Assembly (NCBI GenBank): GCA_035625025.1
Contig: DASPQJ010000056.1
Coordinates: 22,073-86,072 of the forward strand
From: Bog-793 sp035625025
GTDB taxonomy: Bacteria; Actinomycetota; Acidimicrobiia; Acidimicrobiales; Bog-793
Direction of reading: 5' to 3'
Length of the DNA stretch: 64,000 nt
Shown: one piece after another, positions 32,460 to 41,391 of the stretch
Layout of the letters: every line of letters begins with the position of its first letter
Position numbering within the stretch: position 1 is the first letter of the stretch
Made by a program: the position numbers and the translations under genes
Notes under the pieces: generated by a model
Databases searched by the model: none
What the model was told of the DNA's origin: nothing
The model's input: only the letters and a program-made list of their open reading frames with translations

Positions 32460-33071
32460 ATCTCGACAGTCCCCACCGTCAACGAGCCGCGAATGAACGA
32501 GCGCATCCGGGCCCGCGAAGTTCGCCTCGTCGATCCGGAAGGACAGCAACTCGGCATCAAGCTGTTGCCCGAGGCGCTGTCGATCGCCCGACAGATGGAT
32601 CTCGATCTCGTTGAGGTGGCGCCACTGGCCGACCCTCCCGTCTGCCGGATCATGGATTACGGGAAGTTCAAGTTCGACGAGGCCCAGCGCGCCAAGGAAT
32701 CGCGTCGGCGGGCGACGAACGTCGGGATCAAAGAGATGAAGTACCGCCCAAAGATCGGCCAGGGCGACTTCGACACAAAGACCCGCCAGGTGGCGAAGTT
32801 CCTCGCCGACGGGCACAAGGTCAAGGTCACGATCATGTTCCGGGGCCGTGAGGTGTTCCACCCCGAGCTCGGCAAGCGGATCCTCGACCGCATCGCCCTG
32901 GTGACGGAGGGCAGCGCCAAGGTCGAGTCCGAGCCCCGTCTCGACGGGCGGAACATGGTGATGGTGCTCGCGCCGGACAAGCGGGCTCGGCAGAGCCAGG
33001 CGGCGCGCTCGGCCGCGCTGGTGGGGGAACCGGCGCCGGAGGGCGACGAGGCGGCCACGGCGGAGGGATAG
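32460..33071 (+). CDS. infC: Translation initiation factor IF-3, probable ATC start
   Basis: IF-3 inspects the start codon and blocks subunit joining. Both domains are complete: MNERIRAREVRLVDPEGQQL, VCRIMDYGKFKFDEAQRAKE, then KYRPKIGQGDFDTKTRQVAK and VKVTIMFRGREVFHPELGKR. An ATG at 32493 exists but has no ribosome-binding site. ATC 32460 is nine bases after AGGAG and would add ISTVPTVNEPR, resembling the ISxEPRxNERIR start common in actinobacterial IF-3. infC is known for AUU/AUC starts that allow autoregulation. Confidence 0.95.
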   Translation: MSTVPTVNEPRMNERIRAREVRLVDPEGQQLGIKLLPEALSIARQMDLDLVEVAPLADPPVCRIMDYGKFKFDEAQRAKESRRRATNVGIKEMKYRPKIGQGDFDTKTRQVAKFLADGHKVKVTIMFRGREVFHPELGKRILDRIALVTEGSAKVESEPRLDGRNMVMVLAPDKRARQSQAARSAALVGEPAPEGDEAATAEG

Positions 33072-33126
33072 GTCGGTTTCGACCCGGCGACGTTCACCGG
33101 GGATCCGCGAACGACGAGGTTGGAGC

Positions 33127-33321
33127 ATGCCGAAGATGAAGACCGACAGAGGTGCCGCCGCCCGGTTCAGGATCACGGGGACGGGCAAGCTGATGCGGCG
33201 CAAGCCCTTCCGCTCGCACCTGCTCGAGAAGAAGTCGTCGGCGCGCACGCGTCGGCTCGGGCGCGAGGCCGAGGTCGCGCCCAGTGATCGTCGCAACGTC
33301 CGGCGGATCCTCGGGAACTGA
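33127..33321 (+). CDS. rpmI: 50S ribosomal protein L35
   Basis: This 64-residue basic protein of the large subunit has the L35 signature MPKMKTDRGAAARFRITGTG KLMRRK and FRSHLLEKKSSARTRRLG. It lies between infC and rplT in the usual order. GGTTGGAGC precedes the ATG. Confidence 0.97.
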   Translation: MPKMKTDRGAAARFRITGTGKLMRRKPFRSHLLEKKSSARTRRLGREAEVAPSDRRNVRRILGN

Positions 33322-33380
33322 CTCTCCCGCCGAGGGGCGTCGGGCGTCCTGGCGGCACAGATCGCACCGAAAGGAGCACC

Positions 33381-33803
33381 ATGGCGAGGGTCAAGCGCGC
33401 CGTCCACGCCAAAAAGAGCCACCGCGCCGTTCTCGGACGGGCCGCGGGCTACTACGGGAACAAGTCCCGGTCGTTCCGGGCCGCCAACGAGCAGGTCATG
33501 CACTCGTTGCAGTACGCGTATCGCGACCGGCGCGCCCGCAAGGGCGAGTTCCGCCGGCTCTGGATCCAGCGGATCAACGCCGCCTCGCGGGCCGAGGGGA
33601 TGAGCTACAGCCGGCTCATCGCGGGGCTCCACCGCGCCGACGTCGACATCGACCGCAAGGTGCTCGCCGACATCGCCGTGCGCGACTCCGACGCCTTCGC
33701 CGCGCTCGTCGGCATCGCCCGACGATCCCTCGCCGAGGAGTCGGCGCCGGGTCAATCCGCCTCCGCCTCGGCCGAGGCCGGCGCCAGGGGCGCGACCTCC
33801 TGA
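33381..33803 (+). CDS. rplT: 50S ribosomal protein L20
   Basis: This 140-residue protein is an early assembly protein that binds 23S rRNA. It opens MARVKRAVHAKKSHRAVLGR, with GYYGNKSRSFRAANEQVMHS, YRDRRARKGEFRRLWIQRIN and a C-terminal domain ending in an alanine-rich tail about 20 residues longer than usual. AAAGGAGCACC precedes ATG. Its TGA forms CTGA with the likely start of the next gene. Confidence 0.97.
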   Translation: MARVKRAVHAKKSHRAVLGRAAGYYGNKSRSFRAANEQVMHSLQYAYRDRRARKGEFRRLWIQRINAASRAEGMSYSRLIAGLHRADVDIDRKVLADIAVRDSDAFAALVGIARRSLAEESAPGQSASASAEAGARGATS

Positions 33804-34630
33804 GCGACCAGGTCCTCGGGCCGCGCCACGCGCGGGTGCAGCGGCTGCGCCGCCTCACCCGCCGGCGCAGCGTGCGGCGGCGCGACGGGGCCTTCGTCGC
33901 CGAGGGGTCGAAGCTCGTCGCCGCGGCGATCGACGCCGGCGTGCCGATCGAGGCCGTCTATCACGCGCCGGACGCCGCGGCCTCCCCGGGTGCAGCCGAG
34001 GTCCTCGGCCGGGCGCGACAAGCCGGCATCCGCGTCTTCGGCCTCGCCCAAGGCGTGATGGAACGCGTCGCCGACGCGACGACGCCCCAGCCGCTCCTCG
34101 GCGTCGTGGCGGCGATCGACGTCGGTCTCGTCGACGTCGTGTCGGCGCCGCTCCTCTTCGTCCTCGTCGACGTGCGCGACCCCGGGAACCTCGGGGCGAT
34201 CCTGCGGGTCGCCGGCGGTTGCGGGGCCGGCGGCGTCGTCTGTTGCGAGGGCACCGCCGACGTCTACAACCCGAAGACCGTGCGGGCCTCGGCCGGGGCG
34301 CTCTTTTCGGTCCCGGTCGTCGTCGGGATCCCGCCCGATGTCGCCCTTTCCGAGATCGGGACGGCCGGCTACCGGCGCGTCGGCACGGCGGTCCGGGGCG
34401 GCTCCGACCCAGCGACGGTGGATCTCGGGACCAAGGTCGCGCTCGTGTTTGGCAACGAGGCGCAGGGGCTCGACGCCTCGCTCGCCCGGTCGCTCGACAG
34501 CGTCGTCACGATTCCGATGGCCGGCGTGACCGAGTCGCTCAACGTCGCGACCGCGGCCGCGGTGCTCGGTTTCGCGCTCGCCCCTCGTCTTCGGCTCGGC
34601 CCGGGCGGGCCCTACGATGAGCCGACATGA
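33800..34630 (+). CDS. SpoU/TrmH-family RNA 2'-O-methyltransferase
   Basis: This protein of about 276 residues has a substrate-binding N-domain (RVQRLRRLTRRRSVRRRDGA FVAEG) and a knotted SPOUT methylase domain. The three family motifs are LVDVRDPGNLGAILRVAGG, LVFGNEAQGLD and IPMAGVTESLNVATAAAVLG. Genes of this type next to pheST modify 23S rRNA or tRNA; the site is not predictable. CTG 33800 overlaps the rplT stop (CTGA). GTG 33836 is an alternative that would shorten the conserved N-terminus. The stop overlaps pheS by four bases. Confidence 0.9.
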   Translation: MSDQVLGPRHARVQRLRRLTRRRSVRRRDGAFVAEGSKLVAAAIDAGVPIEAVYHAPDAAASPGAAEVLGRARQAGIRVFGLAQGVMERVADATTPQPLLGVVAAIDVGLVDVVSAPLLFVLVDVRDPGNLGAILRVAGGCGAGGVVCCEGTADVYNPKTVRASAGALFSVPVVVGIPPDVALSEIGTAGYRRVGTAVRGGSDPATVDLGTKVALVFGNEAQGLDASLARSLDSVVTIPMAGVTESLNVATAAAVLGFALAPRLRLGPGGPYDEPT

Positions 34631-35709
34631 ATCGCCGGAAACCCGTCGCCGAGGTCGTGGGGCGGACCGACCCGCCGAGTGTGGCCGGACTCGCCGCGCT
34701 CGAGGCCGGGGCGGAGAAACTCCTCGGCGGGGCGGCTGACCTCGCGGCGCTCGCCGGCGTCGAGGCCGAGCTCGTCGGCCGGCGTTCGACGCTCAACTCC
34801 TGGAAACGGGCGCTCGGCGGGCTCCCCGAGAGCGAGCGCCGGACGCTCGGCGAGGCGATGAACGCCGCGCGCGACCGGATCGAGTCACGCCTGGCGGCGC
34901 GCCGCGCCGCCCTCGAGGCGAGCGCGCGCACCGGGGTCCTCGAATCGGACCGGCTCGATCTCACCGAGGTGCTTCCCGTCCCCGGGCCGGGGCACCTCCA
35001 CCCCGTGACCCAGGTCCGCGAGGAGCTGGAGGACATCTTTCTCGGAATGGGCTACGAGATCGCCGAGGGACCCGAGGTCGAGACGGACTGGTACAACTTC
35101 ACGGCGCTCAACATGCCTCCCGACCACCCGGCCCGCAGCGGCCAGGACAGCTTCTACCTCGAGATCGGCGACGGCGAGAGCGTGCTGCTGCGCACGCACA
35201 CCTCGCCGGTGCAGATCCACCTGCTGGAAAGGGGCGGGTTGCCGATCTACGCGGTAATCCCCGGCCTCGTCTACCGCCGTGACACGCCGGACGCGTCCCA
35301 CCTGCCGATCTTCCACCAGATCGAGGGGCTGGTCGTCGATCGCGGTGTCACCTTCGGCGACCTCGCCGGGACGGTCGGGACCTTCACGAGAGCGATCTTC
35401 GGCGCCGACGTGTCGGCGCGGTTGCGCCCCGGGTACTTCCCGTTCACCGAGCCGTCAGCCGAGTTCGACATCTCCTGCACGATCTGCCAAGGCGCGGGGT
35501 GCCGAACCTGTGCCGGGGTGGGATTCATCGAGCTTGGCGGCTGCGGAATGGTCCACCCGGCGGTCCTCGAGTCGACCGGCGTCGACCCCGAGGTCTGGTC
35601 GGGTTTCGCCTTCGGCTTCGGCATCGACCGCGTCGCGATCATGCGCCACGGGATCGAGGACATGCGGAGTTTCCTGGAGAACGACGTGCGTTTCCTCACC
35701 GGGTTCTGA
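34627..35709 (+). CDS. pheS: Phenylalanyl-tRNA synthetase alpha subunit
   Basis: This 360-residue catalytic subunit has an N-terminal coiled coil (about 10-100) followed by the class II core. Motifs include HPVTQVREELEDIFLGMGYE, FTALNMPPDHPARSGQDSFY, LLRTHTSPVQIHLLE, FHQIEGLVVDRGVTF and the C-terminal motif 3 WSGFAFGFGIDRVAIMRHGI. It contains a CTICQGAGCRTC segment that could bind zinc, a feature seen in some PheS proteins. It pairs with PheT encoded just downstream. Confidence 0.97.
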   Translation: MNRRKPVAEVVGRTDPPSVAGLAALEAGAEKLLGGAADLAALAGVEAELVGRRSTLNSWKRALGGLPESERRTLGEAMNAARDRIESRLAARRAALEASARTGVLESDRLDLTEVLPVPGPGHLHPVTQVREELEDIFLGMGYEIAEGPEVETDWYNFTALNMPPDHPARSGQDSFYLEIGDGESVLLRTHTSPVQIHLLERGGLPIYAVIPGLVYRRDTPDASHLPIFHQIEGLVVDRGVTFGDLAGTVGTFTRAIFGADVSARLRPGYFPFTEPSAEFDISCTICQGAGCRTCAGVGFIELGGCGMVHPAVLESTGVDPEVWSGFAFGFGIDRVAIMRHGIEDMRSFLENDVRFLTGF

Positions 35710-35755
35710 GTCCGGGCGGAAGGGCGTGTCCGTCGAGAGTTCCTAGAGGAGGGGT

Positions 35756-38272
35756 GTGCGGGTCCCGCTTTCCTGGCTGAGCGAGTTCACGCCGCTCGGC
35801 GTCGCAGCTTCCGATGCCGCCGCCGTCGGCGCTCTCGCCGCGGAGCTCGCTTCGCTCGGGCTCGTCGTCGAGGGCGTCGAACGTTTCGGCGGCGGGCTCG
35901 ACGGCGTCGTCGTGGCCCGTGTCGTCGAGATCCGGCCGATCGCCGGGGCCGACCGCATCCGGCTCGTCACCGTCGATGCCGGAGGCACGGCTCCCGTCGA
36001 GGTCGTCTGCGGCGCCTGGAACTTCGCGGTCGGCGACGTCGTGCCGCTCGCGACCGTCGGCGCGAAGCTCGCCGGCGGCGTCGAGATCATGCGCCGGGAG
36101 ATGCGCGGGGTCACGTCGAACGGGATGCTCTGCTCGGCCCGCGAGCTCGGCCTCGGGGCGGACGCCTCGGGGCTCTTCATCCTCGCTTCGACCGGGACCG
36201 TCACCGCGCTCCCCGCGGGTCTCGAGCTCGGCACGCCGATCGGTGAGTACCTCGGGCTCGCCCCCGACGTCGTCTTCGAACTCGAGATCGAGCCGAACCG
36301 GCCCGACTGTCTGTGCGTTACCGGGGTGGCGCGGGACATCGCGGCCCGCCGGCACCTTCCGTTCGCGATTCCCGAGCCCGTCGTCACCGAGAACGGGCCG
36401 CCGATCGGCGAGCTGGCGAGCGTCGTCGTCGAGGCGCCCGGGGTCTGCCGGCGCTTTGTCGCCCGCGTCGTCACCGGGATCTCGACCGTCGCCTCGCCAC
36501 GCGACGTCCAGCGGCGTCTCATCCTGGCAGGCATGCGACCGATCCATTCGGTCGTCGACGCCTCGAACTACACGATGCTCGAGCTCGGACAGCCGACCCA
36601 CCCCTACGACCTCGACCGCCTGCCCGGCCGGGGGCTGCGGGTCCGCTACGCCCGGCCCGGCGAAGAGCTCACGACGCTCGATGGCGAAAGTCGGGTCCTC
36701 GGTCTCGAGCGCCACCATTCTGGGGAGGAACGAAGCGTCGAGGACCTAATGATCTGCGACGCTGCCGATGTCCCGGTCGGCATCGCCGGGGTGATGGGCG
36801 GCGAGTCGAGCGAGATCGGGGCCGGGACTACCGCGGTCCTCATCGAGTCGGCCGACTTCTCGGCGATGACCGTTGGGCGGACGGCCCGCCGTCAGCAGCT
36901 GCGCACCGAGGCTTCGACGCGCTTTTGGCGGGGCATCGACCCCGAGGGTCCCGGGCGCGCCGCGGACCGCGTCGTCGAACTCGTCGTCGCCGCGGCCCGG
37001 GCCGTCGGCGCGCCGGACCCGGTCGTCGCCCGCGGCGTGATCGACCTCCCCGGGACCTCGACCCCGCGGACGTCGATCTGCCTCCGACCCGGGAGGTTGA
37101 ATGCCCTCCTCGGCACCGCCCTCGACGAGGCGGCGATCGTCGCGTACCTCGCGCCGATCGGTTTCGTCGCGCGAAAGGACGGCGAAGGGCTCGTCGTCGA
37201 GGTCCCGTCGTTCCGCCCCGACGTCGAGCGGGAGGTCGATGTGATCGAGGAGGTGGCCCGGCACCACGGCTACGAGAACGTCGCGCCGACGCTGCGCCGA
37301 TCGCCAGGCGTCGGGAAGCTGTCGGCGTACCAGTCCGGTCGCCGCCGGATCGCCCGGCTGGTCGCGGGCGTCGGCGCCCACGAGGCCTGGACGAGCTCGA
37401 TCGTCAACCCCGAGCTCGCCCGGCGCGTCGGGGAGGCCCCGGCGTCCGTCGCGCTCGTCAACCCCGTCGCGCGCGAGGAGTCGGCGCTGCGGAACCATCT
37501 TCTGCCGGGACTTCTCGGCTCTTTGCGCCAGAACGCGGCGGCGCGCAACGCCTCGGTCCGGCTCTTCGAGATCGGGCGGGTGTTCGCCCATCCCGGGGCC
37601 GACGGCGAGTTGCCGGTCGAGGGCGAGCACCTCGGTGTCGTGCTCGCCCGGGACGGCGATGGCGCCCCCCAGGCGGTCCACCTCTGGCACCGCCTCGTCG
37701 AGGGTCTCGGGATCGAGCCGGCCGCGGTCGCGATCGACCAGGGCGGACCGGGCGCACCGGCCGTGTCCGCCGACCCGCTGGCCATCGGCTGCCATCCGAC
37801 CCGCACGGCGGCACTGCGCGACTCGGGCACCGACGGGCCGCCGGGGACGGTCGGATTCGTCGGCGAGGTCGACCCCGGCGTGCTCGCGGCCTTCGACCTT
37901 CCGGGCCGCCGCGTCGGTTGGCTCGTCCTCGACCTGGGCCGCCTCCTCGGGATGCCGTCCCGCCGCGGCCGGGCGCCGGTGCTCAGCCGCTTCCCCTCGA
38001 GCGACATCGACCTGTCGTTCGCCCTCGACGAGTCGATCCCGGCGGCGCGCCTCGGGGCCGTGCTCGCCGCGGCGGCGGGAGAGTACTGCGAGTCCGTCCG
38101 TCTCGTCGACGTCTTCCGGGGCCCAGGGCTCGCCGCCGGGGCGCGCAGCCTTTCCTACCGCGTCCGATTCGTGGCGCCGGACCGCACCCTCACCGACGCC
38201 GACGTCGCCGCGGCACGCGCTCGGTGCATCGCTGCGGCCGGGGTCGAACTCGGAGCGGTGCTGCGCGGCTGA
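35756..38272 (+). CDS. pheT: Phenylalanyl-tRNA synthetase beta subunit
   Basis: This 838-residue subunit starts at GTG 35756 with GAGGAGGGG upstream. Domains in order are: N-terminal VPLSWLSEFTPLG, tRNA-binding OB fold (VVVARVVEIRPIAGADRIRL), B3/B4 editing domain (near 210-400), B5 domain (VEVPSFRPDVEREVDVIEEV), the pseudo-catalytic core and a C-terminal FDX-ACB anticodon domain (FPSSDIDLSFALDESIPAAR). It removes mischarged Tyr-tRNAPhe and completes the alpha2beta2 enzyme. Its stop TGA is part of CTGA, in frame with the next gene. Confidence 0.97.
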   Translation: MRVPLSWLSEFTPLGVAASDAAAVGALAAELASLGLVVEGVERFGGGLDGVVVARVVEIRPIAGADRIRLVTVDAGGTAPVEVVCGAWNFAVGDVVPLATVGAKLAGGVEIMRREMRGVTSNGMLCSARELGLGADASGLFILASTGTVTALPAGLELGTPIGEYLGLAPDVVFELEIEPNRPDCLCVTGVARDIAARRHLPFAIPEPVVTENGPPIGELASVVVEAPGVCRRFVARVVTGISTVASPRDVQRRLILAGMRPIHSVVDASNYTMLELGQPTHPYDLDRLPGRGLRVRYARPGEELTTLDGESRVLGLERHHSGEERSVEDLMICDAADVPVGIAGVMGGESSEIGAGTTAVLIESADFSAMTVGRTARRQQLRTEASTRFWRGIDPEGPGRAADRVVELVVAAARAVGAPDPVVARGVIDLPGTSTPRTSICLRPGRLNALLGTALDEAAIVAYLAPIGFVARKDGEGLVVEVPSFRPDVEREVDVIEEVARHHGYENVAPTLRRSPGVGKLSAYQSGRRRIARLVAGVGAHEAWTSSIVNPELARRVGEAPASVALVNPVAREESALRNHLLPGLLGSLRQNAAARNASVRLFEIGRVFAHPGADGELPVEGEHLGVVLARDGDGAPQAVHLWHRLVEGLGIEPAAVAIDQGGPGAPAVSADPLAIGCHPTRTAALRDSGTDGPPGTVGFVGEVDPGVLAAFDLPGRRVGWLVLDLGRLLGMPSRRGRAPVLSRFPSSDIDLSFALDESIPAARLGAVLAAAAGEYCESVRLVDVFRGPGLAAGARSLSYRVRFVAPDRTLTDADVAAARARCIAAAGVELGAVLRG

Positions 38273-38277
38273 CCGCC

Positions 38278-39780
38278 GTGTTGGCCGCGACGGCGCAGCG
38301 GCTCAGCGCGCGCGACGCGGCCAGGTGGCGCCCGTCGTGGCGGCGGATCGGTTGGCCGTGGACGGTGGTCGGCCTCGCGGGCACGACGCTCGTCGCCGTG
38401 GTGGCCCCGGCGATCGTCGGCGGCTCCGCGGGGTGGTGGTGGAGCGTCCGGGTCCCGCCCGGGACGACGGGCAACCGGGTCGCCCTCTACGTCGGGGTCG
38501 CGGCGGTCGCCGTCGCCTGGCTCGCGGTCGGCCGGTCGGCGCGCCTCCCCGCCACGAGGCCGGTCGACCTGGTCGCGCTGGCACTTTTCTGGTCACTCCC
38601 GCTCGTCGTCGCGCCGCCCCTTTTCAGCCAGGACGTCTACAGCTATCTCGCCCAGGGAGCCATCCTCCACGCGGGCCTCGACCCCTACCGGGTCGCGCCG
38701 GACGTGCTCGCCCACCTCGGCGGGGCGCGTCTCGCCGCCGCGGTCTCGCCGTTCTGGCGCACGACGATCTCGCCCTACGGGCCGTCGTTTGTCGGGGCGA
38801 TGAGCCTCGTCAGCGTCGCGGCCCGGTCGAGCCTCGAGCTCGGCGTCGTCCTCGCGCGCCTCGTCGAACTCGCCGGGCTTCTCCTCGCCGGGATCGCCGT
38901 CCCGGCGATCGCCCGCACCGCGGGCGGGGACCCGACGCGGGCGGTCTGGTTGGGCGTCGCGAGCCCGCTCGTCCTTTTCGAGCTCGTCGGGGCCGGGCAC
39001 AACGACGCGCTGATGGTCGGACTGATGGCCCTCGGCGTGGCGGCCGCCCTCCGGCACCACCCGCTCGTCGCTGTCGGGATTGGCGCGCTGGCGGCCTCGG
39101 TGAAAGCCCCCGCCGCCGTCGCCGTCGTCTTCGTCGTCGTGTGCTCGATGAAAAGCGCGTCCGGCTGGCCGGCGCGGCTCCGCGTGCTCGCCGAGTCGGC
39201 CGCGGTCGCCTGTGCCGCCGTCGCGGCCGTCGTCGCGGCCGCGGGGCTCGGCACCGCCTGGATCTCGTCCTCGGTCCTCAGCGCGCCGGCGCAGGTGCAC
39301 CTCGCGATCACGCCGGTGAGCGAGCTCGCCTGGATCGGCCGGGCGATCCTTGGCGCCGTCGGCCCGGCGGTGTCGCTCCACTCCGTCGTCGTCCCGGTCG
39401 GCGACGCCCTTTTCGCCCTGGGCGGTCTCGTCGCGCTCGTCCTGGTCGGGCGGGCCCGCCTCGACACGATGGTCGTCGCGGCCGGGGTGAGCCTTCTCGT
39501 CGTCGCCTTCCTCGGCCCGGCGGCCTGGCCGTGGTACTTCACCTGGGGGCTCGTCCTCGTCGCCGGCAGCCCGTCGTTCCAGCGGTCCCGGGTCCTCGTC
39601 GCCGCGCTGATCGTCGGCGTCGTCCTCGTCAAGCCCGACGGGATCCTCGTCTTCCCCTTCGGCGCGGCGCCGTACGTGCTCGGGGCCTACGTCGTCGGGG
39701 GCCTCGCCGCCTGGCGGGTCCATCGCCGCCGGGGGCAGGGCCGGGCGGCGGGGGACCTCGGCGCGGCGGAGCTGGCGTAG
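38278..39780 (+). CDS. MptB-like polyprenol-phosphomannose-dependent mannosyltransferase
   Basis: This GT-C glycosyltransferase of about 500 residues has 12-13 membrane helices. The family fingerprint is present: PPLFSQDVYSYLAQGAILHA then GLDPYRVAPDVL, TTISPYGPSFVGAMSLVS, FELVGAGHNDALMVGLMALG and WPWYFTWGLVLVAGSP. MptA/MptB enzymes extend alpha-1,6-mannan cores of lipomannan and lipoarabinomannan in mycobacteria. Here the acceptor is unknown. GTG 38278 is a conventional start, but CTG 38269 overlaps the pheT stop as CTGA and is in frame. Three further large membrane proteins of similar type follow. Confidence 0.85.
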   Translation: MLAATAQRLSARDAARWRPSWRRIGWPWTVVGLAGTTLVAVVAPAIVGGSAGWWWSVRVPPGTTGNRVALYVGVAAVAVAWLAVGRSARLPATRPVDLVALALFWSLPLVVAPPLFSQDVYSYLAQGAILHAGLDPYRVAPDVLAHLGGARLAAAVSPFWRTTISPYGPSFVGAMSLVSVAARSSLELGVVLARLVELAGLLLAGIAVPAIARTAGGDPTRAVWLGVASPLVLFELVGAGHNDALMVGLMALGVAAALRHHPLVAVGIGALAASVKAPAAVAVVFVVVCSMKSASGWPARLRVLAESAAVACAAVAAVVAAAGLGTAWISSSVLSAPAQVHLAITPVSELAWIGRAILGAVGPAVSLHSVVVPVGDALFALGGLVALVLVGRARLDTMVVAAGVSLLVVAFLGPAAWPWYFTWGLVLVAGSPSFQRSRVLVAALIVGVVLVKPDGILVFPFGAAPYVLGAYVVGGLAAWRVHRRRGQGRAAGDLGAAELA

Positions 39781-39795
39781 AAAGGGGACGATGGC

Positions 39796-41391
39796 GTGGA
39801 ACCGTCGGCCATCGTGAGCGGCGTCCCGCGGCCCGGTGCCGCGGCGAGGGGGCGCGGCGCGCGCCCCTTCGCCCGCTGGGGCGTCGTCGCGGTGCCGACG
39901 GTGATCGCGGCGGTCCTCGGGGCGATCGACCTCGGGGGGCGGAGCCTGTGGCTCGACGAGTCGGCGACCTTCGCGATCGCCGCGCAGCACGGAGCGGCGC
40001 TCGCCTCCGCCATGGCCCGCGACGGCGGCAACATGCTCGGCTACTACGCGCTCATCCACGTGCTCGTCGACTGGTTCGGGAGCGGCACCGTCGTCCTGCG
40101 GGCGCCGTCGGTCGTCGGCGGTGCGGCGACGACGGCGCTCGTCACCGTCCTCGCCGGGCGGATCTTCGCGCCCCGGGTCGCGATGGCCGCGGGGGTGCTC
40201 ACCGCCGTCAGCTTGCCGGCCGTCTTCTGGGAACAGGACGCCCGCAGCTACGCCCTCCTGACGGCGTTCGTCGCCGGTTCGTATCTCGGCTTCGTCGCGC
40301 TCATCGATCCCCGCGCCGGCGGGGGCCGGGGCCGCGCCTGGGTCGGCTACGTCGTCGCGACGACGCTGGCGCTGTACATGAGCTTCGTCGCGGTCCTCGT
40401 CGTTCCCGCCCAGCTCGCCTCCCTCGCCTCTTCGGGGCGGCGCGCCCGCTCCGTCGTCTCGGCCCTCGTCGCCGTGGCGTGCCTTGCGGCGCCGCTCGCC
40501 GTCCTCGCCGGGGCGCGGGGCTCGGGTCAGCTCTTCTGGGTCCCGCGCCCCGGCCTCACCGTCGTCGGCCAGGTGCTCGTCTCGCTCACCTCGGCGGGCT
40601 TCCAGCCGAACTTCCACCTCGGCGCGACCGCCCTCGCCTTGGAGGTCGCGACGCTGTTCGCCTTCGCCGTCGCGCTCGCCGTTCTCGTCGGGCGCGCGGT
40701 CGCGGACCGGTCGTCGGCGCGGGTCTGGGGTGAGACCGTCGTTGTCGCTTGGCTCGTCGTGCCGTTCGTCGTCGCTCTCGTCGAGTCGGTCTTCGCCCAG
40801 CCGACCTTCACGGCCCGGAACCTGCTCGTCTCGTTGCCGGCGGCCGCGATCGTCCTCGCCCGGGTCGTCGCCGACCGGCGCCTGCCCCGGCTGGCCGGCG
40901 CGGGGCTGTTCGCGTTGTTCGTCGGGCTGCGGGCGGCTCAGCTCGCCCCGAGCTACGGGGTCTCCCCGGAGAACTGGCGCGGGGCGACCGCCGACGTCCT
41001 GGCGAGGACCGAACCCGGCGACTGCATCGCCTTCTATCCCAGCGACGGGAGGATGGCCTTCACCTACTACCTCGACCATGGCGCCCCGGTGTCGGTCGCG
41101 CTGCCCCGCCCGGTGCTGCCGACGACGCCGCTGCGCCAAGTCGTCCCCTACCTCGAGCGGTATACGACGCTCGGCGGGGCGCAACTCGGGCGGGTCGCGG
41201 CGGCCTGTCCGCGCCTGTGGCTCCTGTCGAGCCACGAGGGATCACCGACCGGTCCGGCAGCCTCGGTCGCCAACTATCGGCGCTACGTCCGGCTGGAAAT
41301 GGACCTGAAAGGCCTCTACCCGAGGTCGTCCGTCGTCTCGTTCGGTTGGGCGAGCCCGGTGCGCGTCGAGTTGTTCCGGCGCCCGTCCTAG
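39796..41391 (+). CDS. GT39-like (GT-C fold) glycosyltransferase
   Basis: This 531-residue protein has about ten membrane helices in the first 380 residues. The first extracytoplasmic loop holds SLWLDESATFAIAAQH, where the Asp-Glu pair is typical of the GT-C catalytic site. LPAVFWEQDARSYALLTAFV is also characteristic of the PMT/GT39 and related families. The C-terminal 130 residues are soluble and probably periplasmic (PGDCIAFYPSDGRMAFTYYL, LWLLSSHEGSPTGPA). GTG start, 15 bases after the MptB-like gene, suggests one operon. Donor is likely a polyprenyl-phosphate sugar; the acceptor is unknown. Confidence 0.8.
   Translation: MEPSAIVSGVPRPGAAARGRGARPFARWGVVAVPTVIAAVLGAIDLGGRSLWLDESATFAIAAQHGAALASAMARDGGNMLGYYALIHVLVDWFGSGTVVLRAPSVVGGAATTALVTVLAGRIFAPRVAMAAGVLTAVSLPAVFWEQDARSYALLTAFVAGSYLGFVALIDPRAGGGRGRAWVGYVVATTLALYMSFVAVLVVPAQLASLASSGRRARSVVSALVAVACLAAPLAVLAGARGSGQLFWVPRPGLTVVGQVLVSLTSAGFQPNFHLGATALALEVATLFAFAVALAVLVGRAVADRSSARVWGETVVVAWLVVPFVVALVESVFAQPTFTARNLLVSLPAAAIVLARVVADRRLPRLAGAGLFALFVGLRAAQLAPSYGVSPENWRGATADVLARTEPGDCIAFYPSDGRMAFTYYLDHGAPVSVALPRPVLPTTPLRQVVPYLERYTTLGGAQLGRVAAACPRLWLLSSHEGSPTGPAASVANYRRYVRLEMDLKGLYPRSSVVSFGWASPVRVELFRRPS

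Noticed and set aside
36313..38277. Long plus-strand frame extending the MptB-like gene upstream through pheT
   Set aside because: The upstream part is an out-of-frame shadow of pheT; similarity to glycosyltransferases begins only after the pheT stop.
38593..41235. An 880-codon open frame on the minus strand opposite the GT-C genes
   Set aside because: It is composed almost only of Arg, Asp, Glu and Gly, as expected for the complement of high-GC coding sequence, and lies antisense to two clear membrane-protein genes.
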